Below, piece by piece: positions 40,862-49,912 of a stretch of DNA of 64,000 nucleotides. This DNA comes from an uncultured Collinsella sp. GTDB lineage: Bacteria; Actinomycetota; Coriobacteriia; Coriobacteriales; Coriobacteriaceae. The notes beneath the pieces were generated by a model, which worked only from the letters and a program-made list of their open reading frames with translations, did not search any database and was not told the DNA's origin. The stretch is taken from positions 3,024-67,023 of the forward strand of contig CALAMG010000018.1 of assembly GCA_937925715.1 (NCBI GenBank), read 5' to 3'. The position numbers were made by a program, and so were the translations under genes. Within the stretch, counting starts at the first letter, position 1. Each line of letters starts with the position of its first letter.

Positions 40862-42424
40862 ATGGCATTCGTTTCGCTCGCCATCATCGCACTCGTGGCC
40901 TTTGCGAGTCCTTTTATCGCCTCGGCGATTCCCGGAAAACCTGTTCCCGAGACGGTCTTTTTGCTCGTGCTCGGCGCGGTGCTGGGACCCCATATGCTCG
41001 GCGTCATCCATGTAGATGCTGAGGTCTCGCTTGTGTCCGAGCTGGGCCTGGCCTTTTTGTTCCTGCTTGCCGGCTTTGAGATCGACCCCAAGAGCATCAC
41101 GGGCGTCGAGGGGCGCTACGGCTTGGCGACGTGGGCCGTCACGTTTGGTATCGCCTGGCTTGCCGTGCGCTTTACCCCGTGGTTCTCGGTCAGTCATTTC
41201 GACGGTATCGCCGTGACGCTTGCCCTCACTTCGACGGCGCTCGGCACGCTCGTGCCCATCATGCGTGAGCGCTCGCTCACTGGCACGCGTGTGGGCGACT
41301 CGATTCTCGCGTATGGCACCTGGGGTGAGCTCGGCCCTGTGCTCGCCATGTCGGTGCTGCTGTCTGCCCGCACTGGCATCCAAACGCTCGTAATCCTTGG
41401 CCTGTTTGCGCTGGTTTGCGTGTTGCTGGCCGTGGTCCCAAGCCGCTCCAAGCGCGTCGGCAGCCGCTTCTTTGCGTTTGTCGAGGAACGCGCCGATACC
41501 ACGTCGCAGACCTTCGTGCGCCTGACGGTGCTCATCCTGGTCACGCTCGTGGCGTTCTCGGCCGTCTTTGATCTCGACATCGTGTTGGGTTCTTTTGCCG
41601 CTGGCTTTGTCTTGCGCTACATCATCCCCGAGGGCAACCATACGCTCGAGACCAAGCTCGACGGCCTGGCCTACGGTTTTTTGATTCCGGTGTTCTTTAC
41701 CGTATCGGGCGCAAAGATCGATCTGACGGCCGTGGCGTCGCGCCCGGGTCTGCTCGTGGGCTTTATCGTGGCGTTGTTGATTATTCGTGCCGTGCCCATT
41801 CTTATTTCCATGAGCATTTGTCCTGCGACGCGCGATGTGTCGGCGTATGGTCGCATTACCGTGGCCCTGTACTGCACCACGGCCCTGCCGATCATCGTTG
41901 CCGTTACGAGCGTTGCCGTCAACGCGGGCGCGCTGTCGCAAGATATTGCGTCGGTCATGGTTGCCGCCGGTGCCATCACGGTGTTCTTGATGCCATTGCT
42001 CGCGCAGCTCTTCTACCGCGTGGTCGATGCCGCACCGGTCGCCGCCGTGGCAGAGGTTGCCGAGCATCCTTCCGACGCGCTCGATATTCTGCGCGCCCAT
42101 CACGATTTGGCGAGCCTGCTCGCGCGCGAGCACGAGCTGCTGACCTCGCATGGACATGGTCGCGTATTCGAGGGCTTGCCTACGCTCGATACGATTGCCG
42201 AGCGTCTTTCCGCCGAGGCAGCGAACGGCCACATCGATGCCCGTATCGTGGACGCGGCGCATCTTCTTGCCGATAAGACCTATGGAGACGAGGTTGACCC
42301 GTCCGAGCTGACTCCGCGCGAGCGTCGCCGCCTGGAGCGCGCCAAGCTCGCCGTGCGCGAATACCGCCGCCGCATGCTGGAACTCTATGCAAGAGAAGAA
42401 GCCGAGGACGACGACGGCAGGTAG
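40862..42424 (+). CDS. CPA2-family cation:proton antiporter with cytosolic tail
   Basis: A 520-residue protein whose first 395 residues are about 12 hydrophobic segments of the Kef/NapA-type CPA2 family: ETVFLLVLGAVLGPHMLG, LGLAFLFLLAGFEIDP, TSTALGTLVPIMRE and VLGSFAAGFVLRY. About 125 soluble residues follow, rich in Arg, Glu and Ala and ending acidic (REEAEDDDGR). No TrkA-N nucleotide domain is present, which separates it from KefB/C. It should exchange Na+ or K+ for protons and help in pH or salt balance. Start ATG 40862 follows AGAAAGG. Confidence 0.9.
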   Translation: MAFVSLAIIALVAFASPFIASAIPGKPVPETVFLLVLGAVLGPHMLGVIHVDAEVSLVSELGLAFLFLLAGFEIDPKSITGVEGRYGLATWAVTFGIAWLAVRFTPWFSVSHFDGIAVTLALTSTALGTLVPIMRERSLTGTRVGDSILAYGTWGELGPVLAMSVLLSARTGIQTLVILGLFALVCVLLAVVPSRSKRVGSRFFAFVEERADTTSQTFVRLTVLILVTLVAFSAVFDLDIVLGSFAAGFVLRYIIPEGNHTLETKLDGLAYGFLIPVFFTVSGAKIDLTAVASRPGLLVGFIVALLIIRAVPILISMSICPATRDVSAYGRITVALYCTTALPIIVAVTSVAVNAGALSQDIASVMVAAGAITVFLMPLLAQLFYRVVDAAPVAAVAEVAEHPSDALDILRAHHDLASLLAREHELLTSHGHGRVFEGLPTLDTIAERLSAEAANGHIDARIVDAAHLLADKTYGDEVDPSELTPRERRRLERAKLAVREYRRRMLELYAREEAEDDDGR

Positions 42425-42436
42425 CCAACGCCGCCG

Positions 42437-42560
42437 CGGAAAATGCATCCCGGAATTGGCGTCCAGAGTGGGACGCGTTTTCCGCGAGAGGCCCGTTACG
42501 GAAAGCGTGTCCCAGAATCCGCGCCCAGAATGGGACATAGTTTCCGAAAGAAGGCCCTGA
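42437..42560. repeat. Two tandem 62-bp hairpin-forming repeat units
   Basis: Unit 1 (42437-42498) and unit 2 (42499-42560) align over their full length. Each contains a stem of GGAAAAtGCATCCC or GGAAAGCGTGTCCC pairing with GGGACGCGTTTTCC or GGGACATAGTTTCC around a CAGA-containing centre. A more decayed, partial third unit follows (GGGACGCAGCTTCC at about 42594). The antiporter gene ends just before. This looks like an intergenic REP-type repeat. Confidence 0.65.
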
Positions 42561-42621
42561 GGGGAGCTTCGCCCCGTTCTGAGCTGAAATACCGGGACGC
42601 AGCTTCCTTTACAAACAGAAC

Positions 42622-42665
42622 AAGGCGCGCTGCCTGCGGTTGATGCAGGCAGCGCGCCTTTTGCG
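42622..42665. terminator. Strong bidirectional terminator before hom
   Basis: AAGGCGCGCTGCCTGC pairs over all 16 bases with GCAGGCAGCGCGCCTT around GGTTGAT. TTTTGCG-type tract follows on the plus strand and TTGTTCTG on the minus strand. It ends the convergent antiporter and homoserine dehydrogenase transcripts. Confidence 0.85.
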
Positions 42666-42695
42666 TTGGGCCTCGTTGAGGTTCGAAGTAGTGGA

Positions 42696-44039
42696 CTAGT
42701 TGGCCATGACGCCTTCGGTCCAGGCCTCGACGTCCTCGATGCGCAGGACGTTGGCGACTTCGGCCACGCAGTCGACGCTGGCAAGCTCGGCGGCGGCAGC
42801 CTGGACGTCCTTCTCGAGCGCGCGATGCGTCAGGAAGATGACCGAGCAGGCATCGTTGACGCCCGACTTGCCGTCCTCGACCTGGTTGATGAGCGAAATC
42901 GAGATGTTGTGCTTGGCAAAGATGTCGACCGTCTCGGACAGGGCGCCCACGCGGTCGGCGACCTTCAGGCGCACATAGTACTTGGTCTGGAGCTCGTCCA
43001 TGGGCTTAAAGGCGAGGTTGTGGCCATAGGGCTCAATCTCGGGCAGCGGAGCCACGCCGCGGCTGATCTGCTCGGAGAGCGACAGGATATCGCCCACGAC
43101 GGCGCTCGCGGTGGGGAAGGAGCCTGCGCCGGCACCGTAGAACATGGTCTCGCCCACGGCGTCGCCTACCACGTAGACAGCGTTCATGGCGCCGTTGACC
43201 TTGGCAAGCATGTGGTCGGCGGGGATCAGCGTGGGATGCACACGGACGTCGACGCCGGCGTCGGTGTTGCGGGCGATGCCGAGCAGCTTAATGGTGTAGC
43301 CGAGCTCACGGGCCTGGGCGATGTCCTCGGCACCGATGGTACGGATACCCTGCTGGTACACATCGTCGGTGGTAACGCGGGTGCCAAAGCCGATGGAAGC
43401 GAGGATCGCCGTCTTGCTGGCGGCGTCGAAGCCGTCGACGTCGGCGGACGGGTCGGCCTCGGCATAGCCCTTAGCCTGTGCGTCGGCGAGCACGTCAGCG
43501 TAATCGGCGCCCTCGGCGTCCATGCGCGACAGGATGTAGTTGGTGGTGCCGTTGAGAATGCCAGCGATGGTCAGGATCTTGTTGCCCACCAGGTCGTGCT
43601 CGAGCGTGCTGACAATGGGGATGCCACCGCCGCAGCTGGCCTCGCACTTAATCTGCACGCCGCACGCGCGCGCCTTCTCGGCGAGCGTCTCGACATGACG
43701 GCCCAGCAGGGCCTTGTTGGCAGAGACGACATGCTTGCCGTTCTCGAAGGCAGTGGTGAAGATCTCGGTTGCGGGGTGCTCGCCGCCGATGAGCTCGACG
43801 ACGATGTCGACGGCGGGGTCGGTGACGACGTCGTGCCAGTCACTCGTAAAGGCCTCGCGCTCAATGCCTGCCGCCTCGGCCTGCTCCCAAGCAAGCGCGC
43901 AGGCGCGGGTCAGCTTAAGGTCGATGCCGTAGGCTGCCAGGTACTCATCGTGGTGGCTCTTGATCAGACGGGCCACGCCGCCGCCGACGGTTCCCAGACC
44001 GATCAGACCGACGTTCACGGTGCGCAGGGGTTCGCTCAT
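42696..44039 (-). CDS. hom: Homoserine dehydrogenase with ACT domain
   Basis: A 447-residue enzyme reducing aspartate semialdehyde to homoserine for threonine, methionine and isoleucine synthesis. The NAD(P) site is VGLIGLGTVGGGVARLI. The catalytic region shows SANKALLGRH, KCEASCGGGIPIV, ILNGTTNYIL and GYAEADPSADVDGFDAASK, with the active lysine in the last. The C-terminal ACT domain (YYVRLKVADRVGALSETVDI) suggests feedback inhibition, usually by threonine. AAGGAG is present before the ATG. It is a single gene here, without thrB/thrC. Confidence 0.95.
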   Translation of the reverse strand: MSEPLRTVNVGLIGLGTVGGGVARLIKSHHDEYLAAYGIDLKLTRACALAWEQAEAAGIEREAFTSDWHDVVTDPAVDIVVELIGGEHPATEIFTTAFENGKHVVSANKALLGRHVETLAEKARACGVQIKCEASCGGGIPIVSTLEHDLVGNKILTIAGILNGTTNYILSRMDAEGADYADVLADAQAKGYAEADPSADVDGFDAASKTAILASIGFGTRVTTDDVYQQGIRTIGAEDIAQARELGYTIKLLGIARNTDAGVDVRVHPTLIPADHMLAKVNGAMNAVYVVGDAVGETMFYGAGAGSFPTASAVVGDILSLSEQISRGVAPLPEIEPYGHNLAFKPMDELQTKYYVRLKVADRVGALSETVDIFAKHNISISLINQVEDGKSGVNDACSVIFLTHRALEKDVQAAAAELASVDCVAEVANVLRIEDVEAWTEGVMAN

Positions 44040-44292
44040 AGATAGCTCCTTCGTGCATCTTATGGATGGATTAACCGCTTAAAGGTTGAGTGCATTCTAG
44101 CGTGAACCGAGGGCGCGTGCTCGCCAGGCAACAGGAGTCGCACAAAACGGCACCCCCGAAACGCTGCGGAAACATTGGAAACATGCTCGCTACAAACGAA
44201 ACTCCGTAACAAACTGTCAACGTTTGCGCCATAAGGTTTGCTCTGTACCGCAAGACGGCCGCACCGCGGCCAGCGAAAAGGGGGACACCAAG

Positions 44293-44485
44293 TTTAGCAT
44301 CAACAACGTACTTAACCGCAGGAGTTTCCTTGTCGGAGCCACGCTTATTTTTGCCCCGATCTATTACACCCCAGCGTCCGTTTTGCTCAAGAACGCCAAG
44401 GACATGAGCTACGACATGACACTAATGGGTGCCGACGGCATGGACAGCCTGTGTGATCCAGGACGGCAAGTACATCGCTTCCTAA
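44293..44485 (+). pseudogene. Shredded relic of a second LivJ-like substrate-binding gene
   Basis: Three pieces of an ABC substrate-binding gene are joined. First comes a signal-like start (NVLNRRSFLVGA). Next is a block of about 45 residues, TLIFAPIYYTPASVLLKNAK, then DMSYDMTLMGADGMD. This matches residues about 239-284 of the intact protein at 44757 almost word for word. Last is the C-terminal end VIQDGKYIAS followed by TAA, out of frame with the block and matching the intact protein's end VITDGKYVQA. Two internal deletions thus removed about 200 and 100 residues. The wording differs from the neighbour's, so it is a relic of a diverged paralogue and not a copy of the present gene. Confidence 0.75.
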
Positions 44486-44756
44486 GTGCGCATAAAGCAC
44501 GACCGGTGAGGCTGTTTTATTCAAGGCAGGTATGCTTGTAACAGAACGGAAACATTACTTTTACATAATAAAGTGGCATTACTGCATAAAGTAATAGAAA
44601 TACGCAGAATTATGGATAGATGAACAAATCCAAAGAAAAGTTGAAATAATCGCCACTTTCCTTAACTAAAGCGTCTAGTATTTTGCGAACGCCGAACACG
44701 GCGAAGGATGGCCTGTCGGGTAACCGAAACCCGACGAGATTTGAGAGGAGAGCCGC
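44486..44756. promoter_or_regulatory. AT-rich promoter and leader of the liv operon
   Basis: This 271-base stretch is clearly AT-richer than its surroundings. It has a dyad ATTACTGCATAAAGTAAT at 44578-44595 that could be an operator. A small hairpin (GTCGGGT/ACCCGAC) lies shortly before the ribosome binding site GAGGAGAG of livJ. The exact promoter boxes are not clear. The stretch from 44040 to 44292 upstream holds only the start region of hom and a GC-rich spacer. Confidence 0.4.
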
Positions 44757-45944
44757 ATGTCGAGCCTCACCGGTAAGTCATTGAACCCTGTTATGAATCG
44801 CAGGAGCGTTATCGCGAGCGCAGCAGGTCTGGGGGCGATGTCCATTCTAGCTGGCTGCTCCTCCAACGGCGGCGACAGCGGTTCCGCGTCGGGCGACGCT
44901 TCGTTTAAGATCGGCACCATCGGCCCGCTGACCGGTGCCAACGCGTCCTACGGCAAGTCCGTTACACAGGCTGTCGAGCTTGGCTGCAAGGATTTCTCGA
45001 CCAAGGAGCTGCCGCTTGTCAGCAAGGCCGAGGACGACCAGGCTGACGGCGAGAAGGCCGTCAACGCCTTCAACACCCTGCTCGACTGGGGCATGCAGGC
45101 CCTTGTCGGTCCGACCACCACGGGTGCGTCGGTCGCCGTTGCTGCTGAGTGCGGTAACGACCCCGAGACGTTCATGATTACCCCGTCCGCGTCCTCCGAG
45201 GACGTTACCAAGGGCAAGGATTGCGTCTTCCAGGTTTGCTTTACCGACCCCAACCAAGGTGTCAACGCTGCCAAGTTCCTGGCGCAGAAGTATGCGAACG
45301 AGAAGTTCGTGCTGTTCTATAACTCCGGCGACGCCTATTCTTCGGGCATCGCAGATTCCTTTAAGGCCCAGGCCGCTAAGTCCAAGCTTGAGATTGTCGA
45401 CGAGGAGACCTTTAAGGACGACTCCGCCACGAGCTTTACCAACCAGCTGACCAAGGCTAAGCAGGCTGGCGCCACCATGATCTTTGCGCCGATCTACTAC
45501 ACGCCGGCGTCCGTCCTGCTCAAGAACGCCAAGGACATGGGCTACGACGTCAAGATGATGGGCTGCGACGGCATGGATGGCATCCTGGGCGTTGAGGGCT
45601 TCGACACCTCTCTTGCCGAGGGTCTGCTGCTCATGACCCCGTTCTCCGCCGACGACGAGAAGAACGCCGACTTCGTCAACGCTTACAAAGATAAGTACGG
45701 CGATACCCCCGACCAGTTTGCCGCCGACGCCTACGACGGCGTGCATGCTGTGGTCGAGGCCCTCAAGGAGGCCGGCTTGGGTGTCGACGCCGATCCCACC
45801 GAGGTTGCCGAGAAGCTTCCCGAGGCTATGCGCAACATTACTGTTGACGGCCTGACTGGCAAGCTCTCCTGGAACGACAAGGGCCAGGTCCAGAAGGAGC
45901 CCACGGCGTACGTCATCACCGATGGCAAGTACGTACAGGCCTAA
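44757..45944 (+). CDS. livJ: Branched-chain amino acid ABC transporter, substrate-binding lipoprotein
   Basis: A 395-residue type I periplasmic-binding-protein-like lipoprotein. A twin-arginine-like NRRSVIASAAG precedes the lipobox ILAGC with Cys34 as the lipid-modified residue. The mature part follows the LivJ family: KIGTIGPLTGANASYGKSV, AEDDQADGEKAVNAFNTLL, LVGPTTTGASVA and PSASSEDVTKG, with EAGLGVDADPTEV near the end. It binds Leu, Ile or Val (or related amino acids) outside the membrane. It leads an operon livJ-livH-livM-livG-livF. An attenuator-like hairpin separates it from livH, typical for making more binding protein than channel. Confidence 0.92.
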   Translation: MSSLTGKSLNPVMNRRSVIASAAGLGAMSILAGCSSNGGDSGSASGDASFKIGTIGPLTGANASYGKSVTQAVELGCKDFSTKELPLVSKAEDDQADGEKAVNAFNTLLDWGMQALVGPTTTGASVAVAAECGNDPETFMITPSASSEDVTKGKDCVFQVCFTDPNQGVNAAKFLAQKYANEKFVLFYNSGDAYSSGIADSFKAQAAKSKLEIVDEETFKDDSATSFTNQLTKAKQAGATMIFAPIYYTPASVLLKNAKDMGYDVKMMGCDGMDGILGVEGFDTSLAEGLLLMTPFSADDEKNADFVNAYKDKYGDTPDQFAADAYDGVHAVVEALKEAGLGVDADPTEVAEKLPEAMRNITVDGLTGKLSWNDKGQVQKEPTAYVITDGKYVQA

Positions 45945-45977
45945 TTGGCCGCCTTACATAGAGCGGTTTTGATCCCA

Positions 45978-46007
45978 AGCAGGGGAGGTTTTGGCCTTCC
46001 CTGCTTG
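45978..46007 (+). terminator. Attenuating hairpin between livJ and livH
   Basis: AAGCAGGGGAGG pairs with CCTTCCCTGCTT around TTTTGG, extended by CCAAG/CTTGG outside. There is no long T run, so it probably reduces but does not stop transcription into livH. It may also protect the livJ message from decay. Confidence 0.55.
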
Positions 46008-46083
46008 CTTGGTATCTAGGGACAGTGTAACGTCCCTGTTTCATACATCAACTGGAAACCTATTCGAAAGGGGGATGTGGAAC

Positions 46084-46965
46084 ATGACGGTCTTTATCCA
46101 ATACCTGGTCAACGGCCTGTCCATGGGCAGCGTCTACGCCATCATCGCGTTGGGCTACACCATGGTCTACGGTATCGCCAAGATGCTGAACTTCGCTCAC
46201 GGCGATGTCATTATGGTCGGTGCCTATGTCTCGTTCTGTGCCACGTCGTATCTCGGCCTTCCGGGCTGGGCATCTGTAATTCTTTCTTGTGTGGTCTGTA
46301 CCGTTCTCGGTGTTCTCATCGAGGGTCTGGCATACAAGCCGCTGCGCCAAGCAGGCCCGCTGGCCGTTCTGATCACGGCTATCGGCGTGTCTTACTTCCT
46401 GCAGAACGCCGCGCAGCTTCTGTGGGGCGCCACGCCCAAGAACTTCACTTCGCTCGTCACCTTCCAGGTGCCGGAGTTCTTGGCCAAGTTCAACGTGAGC
46501 GCCGTCTCGCTCGTCACCATCGTCGCCTGCCTGGTTATCATGGCCGGCCTGATGTTCTTTACAGGTAAGACCAAGATGGGCAAGGCCATGCGCGCCGTGT
46601 CCGAGGACAAGGCCGCCGCTCAGCTCATGGGCATCAACGTCAACCGCACCATTTCGATGACGTTTGCCATCGGCTCTGCCCTTGCCGCCATCGCCGGCGT
46701 GCTGCTGTGCTCCTACTCGCCGGTGCTGCAGCCCACGACGGGTGCTATGCCTGGCATCAAGGCCTTCGACGCCGCTGTCTTCGGTGGCATCGGCTCCATC
46801 CCCGGCGCTTTTGTCGGTGGCATTCTCATCGGCATTATCGAGGCGATGGCGCAGGCTTACATTTCCACGAGCCTTGCCAACTCCATCGTCTTTGGTGTTT
46901 TGATCATCGTCCTGCTCGTCAAGCCTGCCGGCCTCTTGGGCAAGTACGTCCCCGAGAAGGTGTAG
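46084..46965 (+). CDS. livH: Branched-chain amino acid ABC transporter permease LivH
   Basis: A 293-residue inner-membrane permease with about eight hydrophobic helices. I start it at ATG 46084, nine bases after AAAGGGGG; an ATG at 46075 is too close to that site. Family text: YLVNGLSMGSVYAIIALGYT, MVYGIAKMLNFAHGDVIMV, GVLIEGLAYKPLRQAG and the EAA-like GIKAFDAAVFGGIGSIPGAF. It pairs with LivM to make the membrane channel and contacts the ATPases LivG and LivF. The next gene starts at or near its stop. Confidence 0.93.
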   Translation: MTVFIQYLVNGLSMGSVYAIIALGYTMVYGIAKMLNFAHGDVIMVGAYVSFCATSYLGLPGWASVILSCVVCTVLGVLIEGLAYKPLRQAGPLAVLITAIGVSYFLQNAAQLLWGATPKNFTSLVTFQVPEFLAKFNVSAVSLVTIVACLVIMAGLMFFTGKTKMGKAMRAVSEDKAAAQLMGINVNRTISMTFAIGSALAAIAGVLLCSYSPVLQPTTGAMPGIKAFDAAVFGGIGSIPGAFVGGILIGIIEAMAQAYISTSLANSIVFGVLIIVLLVKPAGLLGKYVPEKV

Positions 46966-46974
46966 GTGAGCGTT

Positions 46975-48054
46975 ATGAAGTTTCTTAAAGACAAGCAGAC
47001 GCGTCACGACTTTGTTACGTACGCCATGTGCGTTGTGGCGTTCGCCATCGTGTTCTTTATGCAGTCCAACCACATGATCCCGCGCATGATTGCTGGTCAG
47101 TTGGTTCCTATTACGGCCTACATCGTCATGGCCATTTCCCTCAACCTTGTCGTCGGCATCGCGGGCGACCTGTCGCTGGGCCATGCGGGCTTTATGAGTG
47201 TCGGCGCCTACACGGGCATCGTCACCGCGGTCGCCCTCGAGAGCGCCGTTCCCTCCGATCCGGTGCGCCTGATTATCAGCATCGTGGTCGGCGCCATCGC
47301 TGCCGCTATCCTGGGCTTCTTGATTGGCATCCCGGTCCTGCGCCTGAGCGGCGACTATCTGGCTATCGTGACCCTGGCTTTTGGCGAGATCATCAAAGAG
47401 ATCGTCACCTGCCTCATTGTGGGCGTCGACTCCCGCGGCCTGCACGTGATCTTTAACATCACGGGCAACTCTACGATCGACGACCTGCACCTGCTCGAGG
47501 ACGGCACCGCCATCATCAAGGGCGCCCAGGGCGCCTCGGGCGTGTCGACGTACTCGACCTTCCTCGCCGGTGCCATCCTGGTCATGGTCGCACTCGTGAT
47601 CGTGCTCAACCTGGTTCGCAGCCGTACCGGCCGTGCCATTATGGCCGTGCGCGATAACAAGATTGCAGCCGAGTCCGTAGGCATCTCCGTCACCGAGTAC
47701 CGCATGATCGCCTTCGTGGTTTCCGCTGCCCTCGCCGGTGCTGCCGGAGCCCTCTTCGGCGGTAACTTCTCGCAGCTCTCCGCCACCAAGTTCGACTTCA
47801 ACACGTCCATTCTCATCCTGGTGTTCGTGGTCCTGGGCGGTCTGGGCAATATGCGCGGCTCCGTCATCGCGGCGGCGCTGCTCACGGTGCTTCCCGAGCT
47901 GCTTCGTCAGTTCTCGGACTACCGCATGCTCATCTACGCCATCGTGCTGATCCTGGTCATGATTTTTACCAACAACCCGCAGCTCAAGGCGTTCTTCGGT
48001 CGCGTCAAGGACCGCTTTGCTTCCAAGAAGGAGGTGGCAGCCGATGCCCAGTAA
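46975..48054 (+). CDS. livM: Branched-chain amino acid ABC transporter permease LivM
   Basis: A 359-residue permease with about eight helices. GTG 46966 and ATG 46975 are both possible; the ATG has AGGTGA at good spacing. Family phrases are AISLNLVVGIAGDLSLGHAG, SVGAYTGIVTAV, RLSGDYLAIVTLAFGEIIK and FVVLGGLGNMRGSVIAAALL. The insert between helices (IFNITGNSTIDDLHLLEDGT) is longer than in LivH, as usual for LivM. Its end overlaps the livG start by 11 bases. Confidence 0.93.
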   Translation: MKFLKDKQTRHDFVTYAMCVVAFAIVFFMQSNHMIPRMIAGQLVPITAYIVMAISLNLVVGIAGDLSLGHAGFMSVGAYTGIVTAVALESAVPSDPVRLIISIVVGAIAAAILGFLIGIPVLRLSGDYLAIVTLAFGEIIKEIVTCLIVGVDSRGLHVIFNITGNSTIDDLHLLEDGTAIIKGAQGASGVSTYSTFLAGAILVMVALVIVLNLVRSRTGRAIMAVRDNKIAAESVGISVTEYRMIAFVVSAALAGAAGALFGGNFSQLSATKFDFNTSILILVFVVLGGLGNMRGSVIAAALLTVLPELLRQFSDYRMLIYAIVLILVMIFTNNPQLKAFFGRVKDRFASKKEVAADAQ

Positions 48055-48904
48055 ATTTGAGTTCAAGAAGGGCAAGATGGTCCCGTATCCTTCTGGCGCC
48101 ATCGTTCCCGATCGTGACCTGGGCGAGCGCCCTGCACTCGAGTGCATCCACCTGGGCATTGAGTTCGGTGGCCTTAAGGCAGTCGACGACTTTAGCCTGA
48201 CTATCGGCAAGACCGAGATCGCCGGTCTGATCGGTCCCAACGGCGCCGGCAAGACCACGGTCTTCAACCTGCTCACCAAGGTGTACCAGCCCACGCATGG
48301 CACCATCCTGCTCGACGGCGAGGACACCTCGGGTAAGTCGGTCTACCAGGTCAACCGCATGGGTATTGCCCGTACCTTCCAGAACATTCGCCTATTCAAC
48401 ACCATGACGGTGGAGGATAACGTCAAGGTCGGCCTGCATAACCAGGAGCGTTACTCCGGCTTTGAGGGCGTGCTGCGCCTGCCGACGTATTGGAAGCACG
48501 AGAAGGCCGCCCACGAGCGCGCCATGGAGCTACTGTCCATTTTTGACATGGAGCACCTGGCAAACGAGCAGGCCGGATCGCTGCCTTACGGCGCTCAGCG
48601 TCGTCTGGAAATCGTCCGCGCGCTTGCCACCAACCCCAAGCTGCTGCTGCTCGACGAGCCTGCCGCCGGCATGAACCCGTCCGAGACCGCGGAGCTCATG
48701 GAGAACATCGTTAAGATTCGCGACACCTTCGGCATCGCCATCATGCTTATCGAGCACGACATGTCGCTCGTCATGAATATATGCGAGGGTATCTGCGTGC
48801 TTAACTTTGGCAAGGTCATCGCCAAGGGCACGGCCGAGGAGATCCAGAACAACGACGCCGTTATCGAGGCGTATCTGGGCAAGCAGGATAAGGGGGAGAA
48901 CTAA
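48044..48904 (+). CDS. livG: Branched-chain amino acid ABC transporter ATPase LivG
   Basis: A 286-residue ABC ATPase starting at ATG 48044 after GGAGG, inside the end of livM. Walker A is GPNGAGKTT, the signature is the slightly unusual LPYGAQRRLEI in place of LSGGQ, and Walker B is KLLLLDEPAAGMNP with the switch His in LIEHDMS. The change of the signature loop to PYGAQR is normal for LivG. It powers transport together with LivF. Livf starts three bases after the stop. Confidence 0.93.
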   Translation: MPSKFEFKKGKMVPYPSGAIVPDRDLGERPALECIHLGIEFGGLKAVDDFSLTIGKTEIAGLIGPNGAGKTTVFNLLTKVYQPTHGTILLDGEDTSGKSVYQVNRMGIARTFQNIRLFNTMTVEDNVKVGLHNQERYSGFEGVLRLPTYWKHEKAAHERAMELLSIFDMEHLANEQAGSLPYGAQRRLEIVRALATNPKLLLLDEPAAGMNPSETAELMENIVKIRDTFGIAIMLIEHDMSLVMNICEGICVLNFGKVIAKGTAEEIQNNDAVIEAYLGKQDKGEN

Positions 48905-49618
48905 ATGGCAGAGCCGATGCTTTCCGTCTACAACATCAACGTCTGGTACGGCGCTATCCACGCCATCAAGGACATCTCCTTTAACGTCAACGAGGGCGAG
49001 ATCGTGGCCCTGATCGGTGCGAACGGTGCCGGCAAGTCCACAACGCTCAAGACTGTCTCGGGCCTGCTGCGCTCCAAGACCGGCTCCATCAAGTTTATGG
49101 GCGAGGACATTACCCATACGCCTGCCGACAAGCTGGTGGGCAAGGGCCTGGCTCAGGTCCCCGAGGGCCGTCGTGCCTTTTTGCAGATGACGGTCGAGGA
49201 GAACTTGGAGATGGGCGCCTACACGCAGCCCAAGTCCACGGTGGCTCCGGGCCTGGAGCGCGTCTACGAGCAGTTCCCGCGCCTGAAGGAACGTCGTCGC
49301 CAGGTCGCCGGCACCCTTTCAGGCGGCGAGCAGCAGATGCTCGTTATGGGGCGCGCCCTTATGAGTAACCCCAAACTGCTCATGCTCGACGAGCCTTCCA
49401 TGGGTCTGGCACCGATTCTGATCGAACAGATCTTCCAGATTGTCGAGGACTTGCACAAGGCCGGTACCACGGTGCTTCTGGTCGAGCAAAACGCGCAGAT
49501 GGCGCTTTCCATCGCCACACGCGGTTACGTGCTCGAGACCGGCAAGATCACCATGACCGGCACTGGTCAAGAGCTGCTGCACGACGACAACGTCCGCAAA
49601 GCTTACTTGGGCGGTTAG
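48905..49618 (+). CDS. livF: Branched-chain amino acid ABC transporter ATPase LivF
   Basis: A 237-residue ABC ATPase, last gene of the liv operon, starting directly after the livG stop (TAAATG). Walker A is GANGAGKSTTLKT, the signature is LSGGEQQMLVMGRAL and Walker B is PKLLMLDEPSMGLAP, followed by VLLVEQNAQMALS. These are standard for LivF. Two hairpins after the stop end the operon. Confidence 0.94.
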   Translation: MAEPMLSVYNINVWYGAIHAIKDISFNVNEGEIVALIGANGAGKSTTLKTVSGLLRSKTGSIKFMGEDITHTPADKLVGKGLAQVPEGRRAFLQMTVEENLEMGAYTQPKSTVAPGLERVYEQFPRLKERRRQVAGTLSGGEQQMLVMGRALMSNPKLLMLDEPSMGLAPILIEQIFQIVEDLHKAGTTVLLVEQNAQMALSIATRGYVLETGKITMTGTGQELLHDDNVRKAYLGG

Positions 49619-49620
49619 GC

Positions 49621-49735
49621 GGTTCCGCCGTTCTACCGAACGGCGGACCAGTCGACGCTGCGCGGGCACCAGAGCGACAGCTTGTCATTCAAAGAGGGCG
49701 GCATGACCAGAAGGTCTATGCCGCCCTCTTTTCAT
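49621..49735 (+). terminator. Tandem hairpins ending the liv operon
   Basis: The first hairpin (49621-49649) pairs GGTTCCGCCGTTC with GAACGGCGGACC. The second (49691-49731) pairs AAAGAGGGCGGCAT perfectly with ATGCCGCCCTCTTT and is followed by TTC. The second is the likely terminator. Confidence 0.75.
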
Positions 49736-49912
49736 GCCAATCTGTTCGCTCTGGTGCCCGCTCGCTGTCCGTCCTCTGCCTGCGGCGTTGGAGGTAGTCG
49801 TTGGGGACGTTTTCCTTCGTCCCCACCAAATCATTTTGCTCTGTCATGCGGGTTGGTTTTTAAAGTGCGACAATGCCGTGTGGAAATAGAAATGTCATCT
49901 GGGGGTCTATCT

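Noticed and set aside
46060..48327. 755-codon minus-strand frame opposite livH/livM/livG
   Set aside because: Its His/Asp/Gly-rich text follows from antisense reading of membrane proteins. The liv genes on the plus strand are certain.
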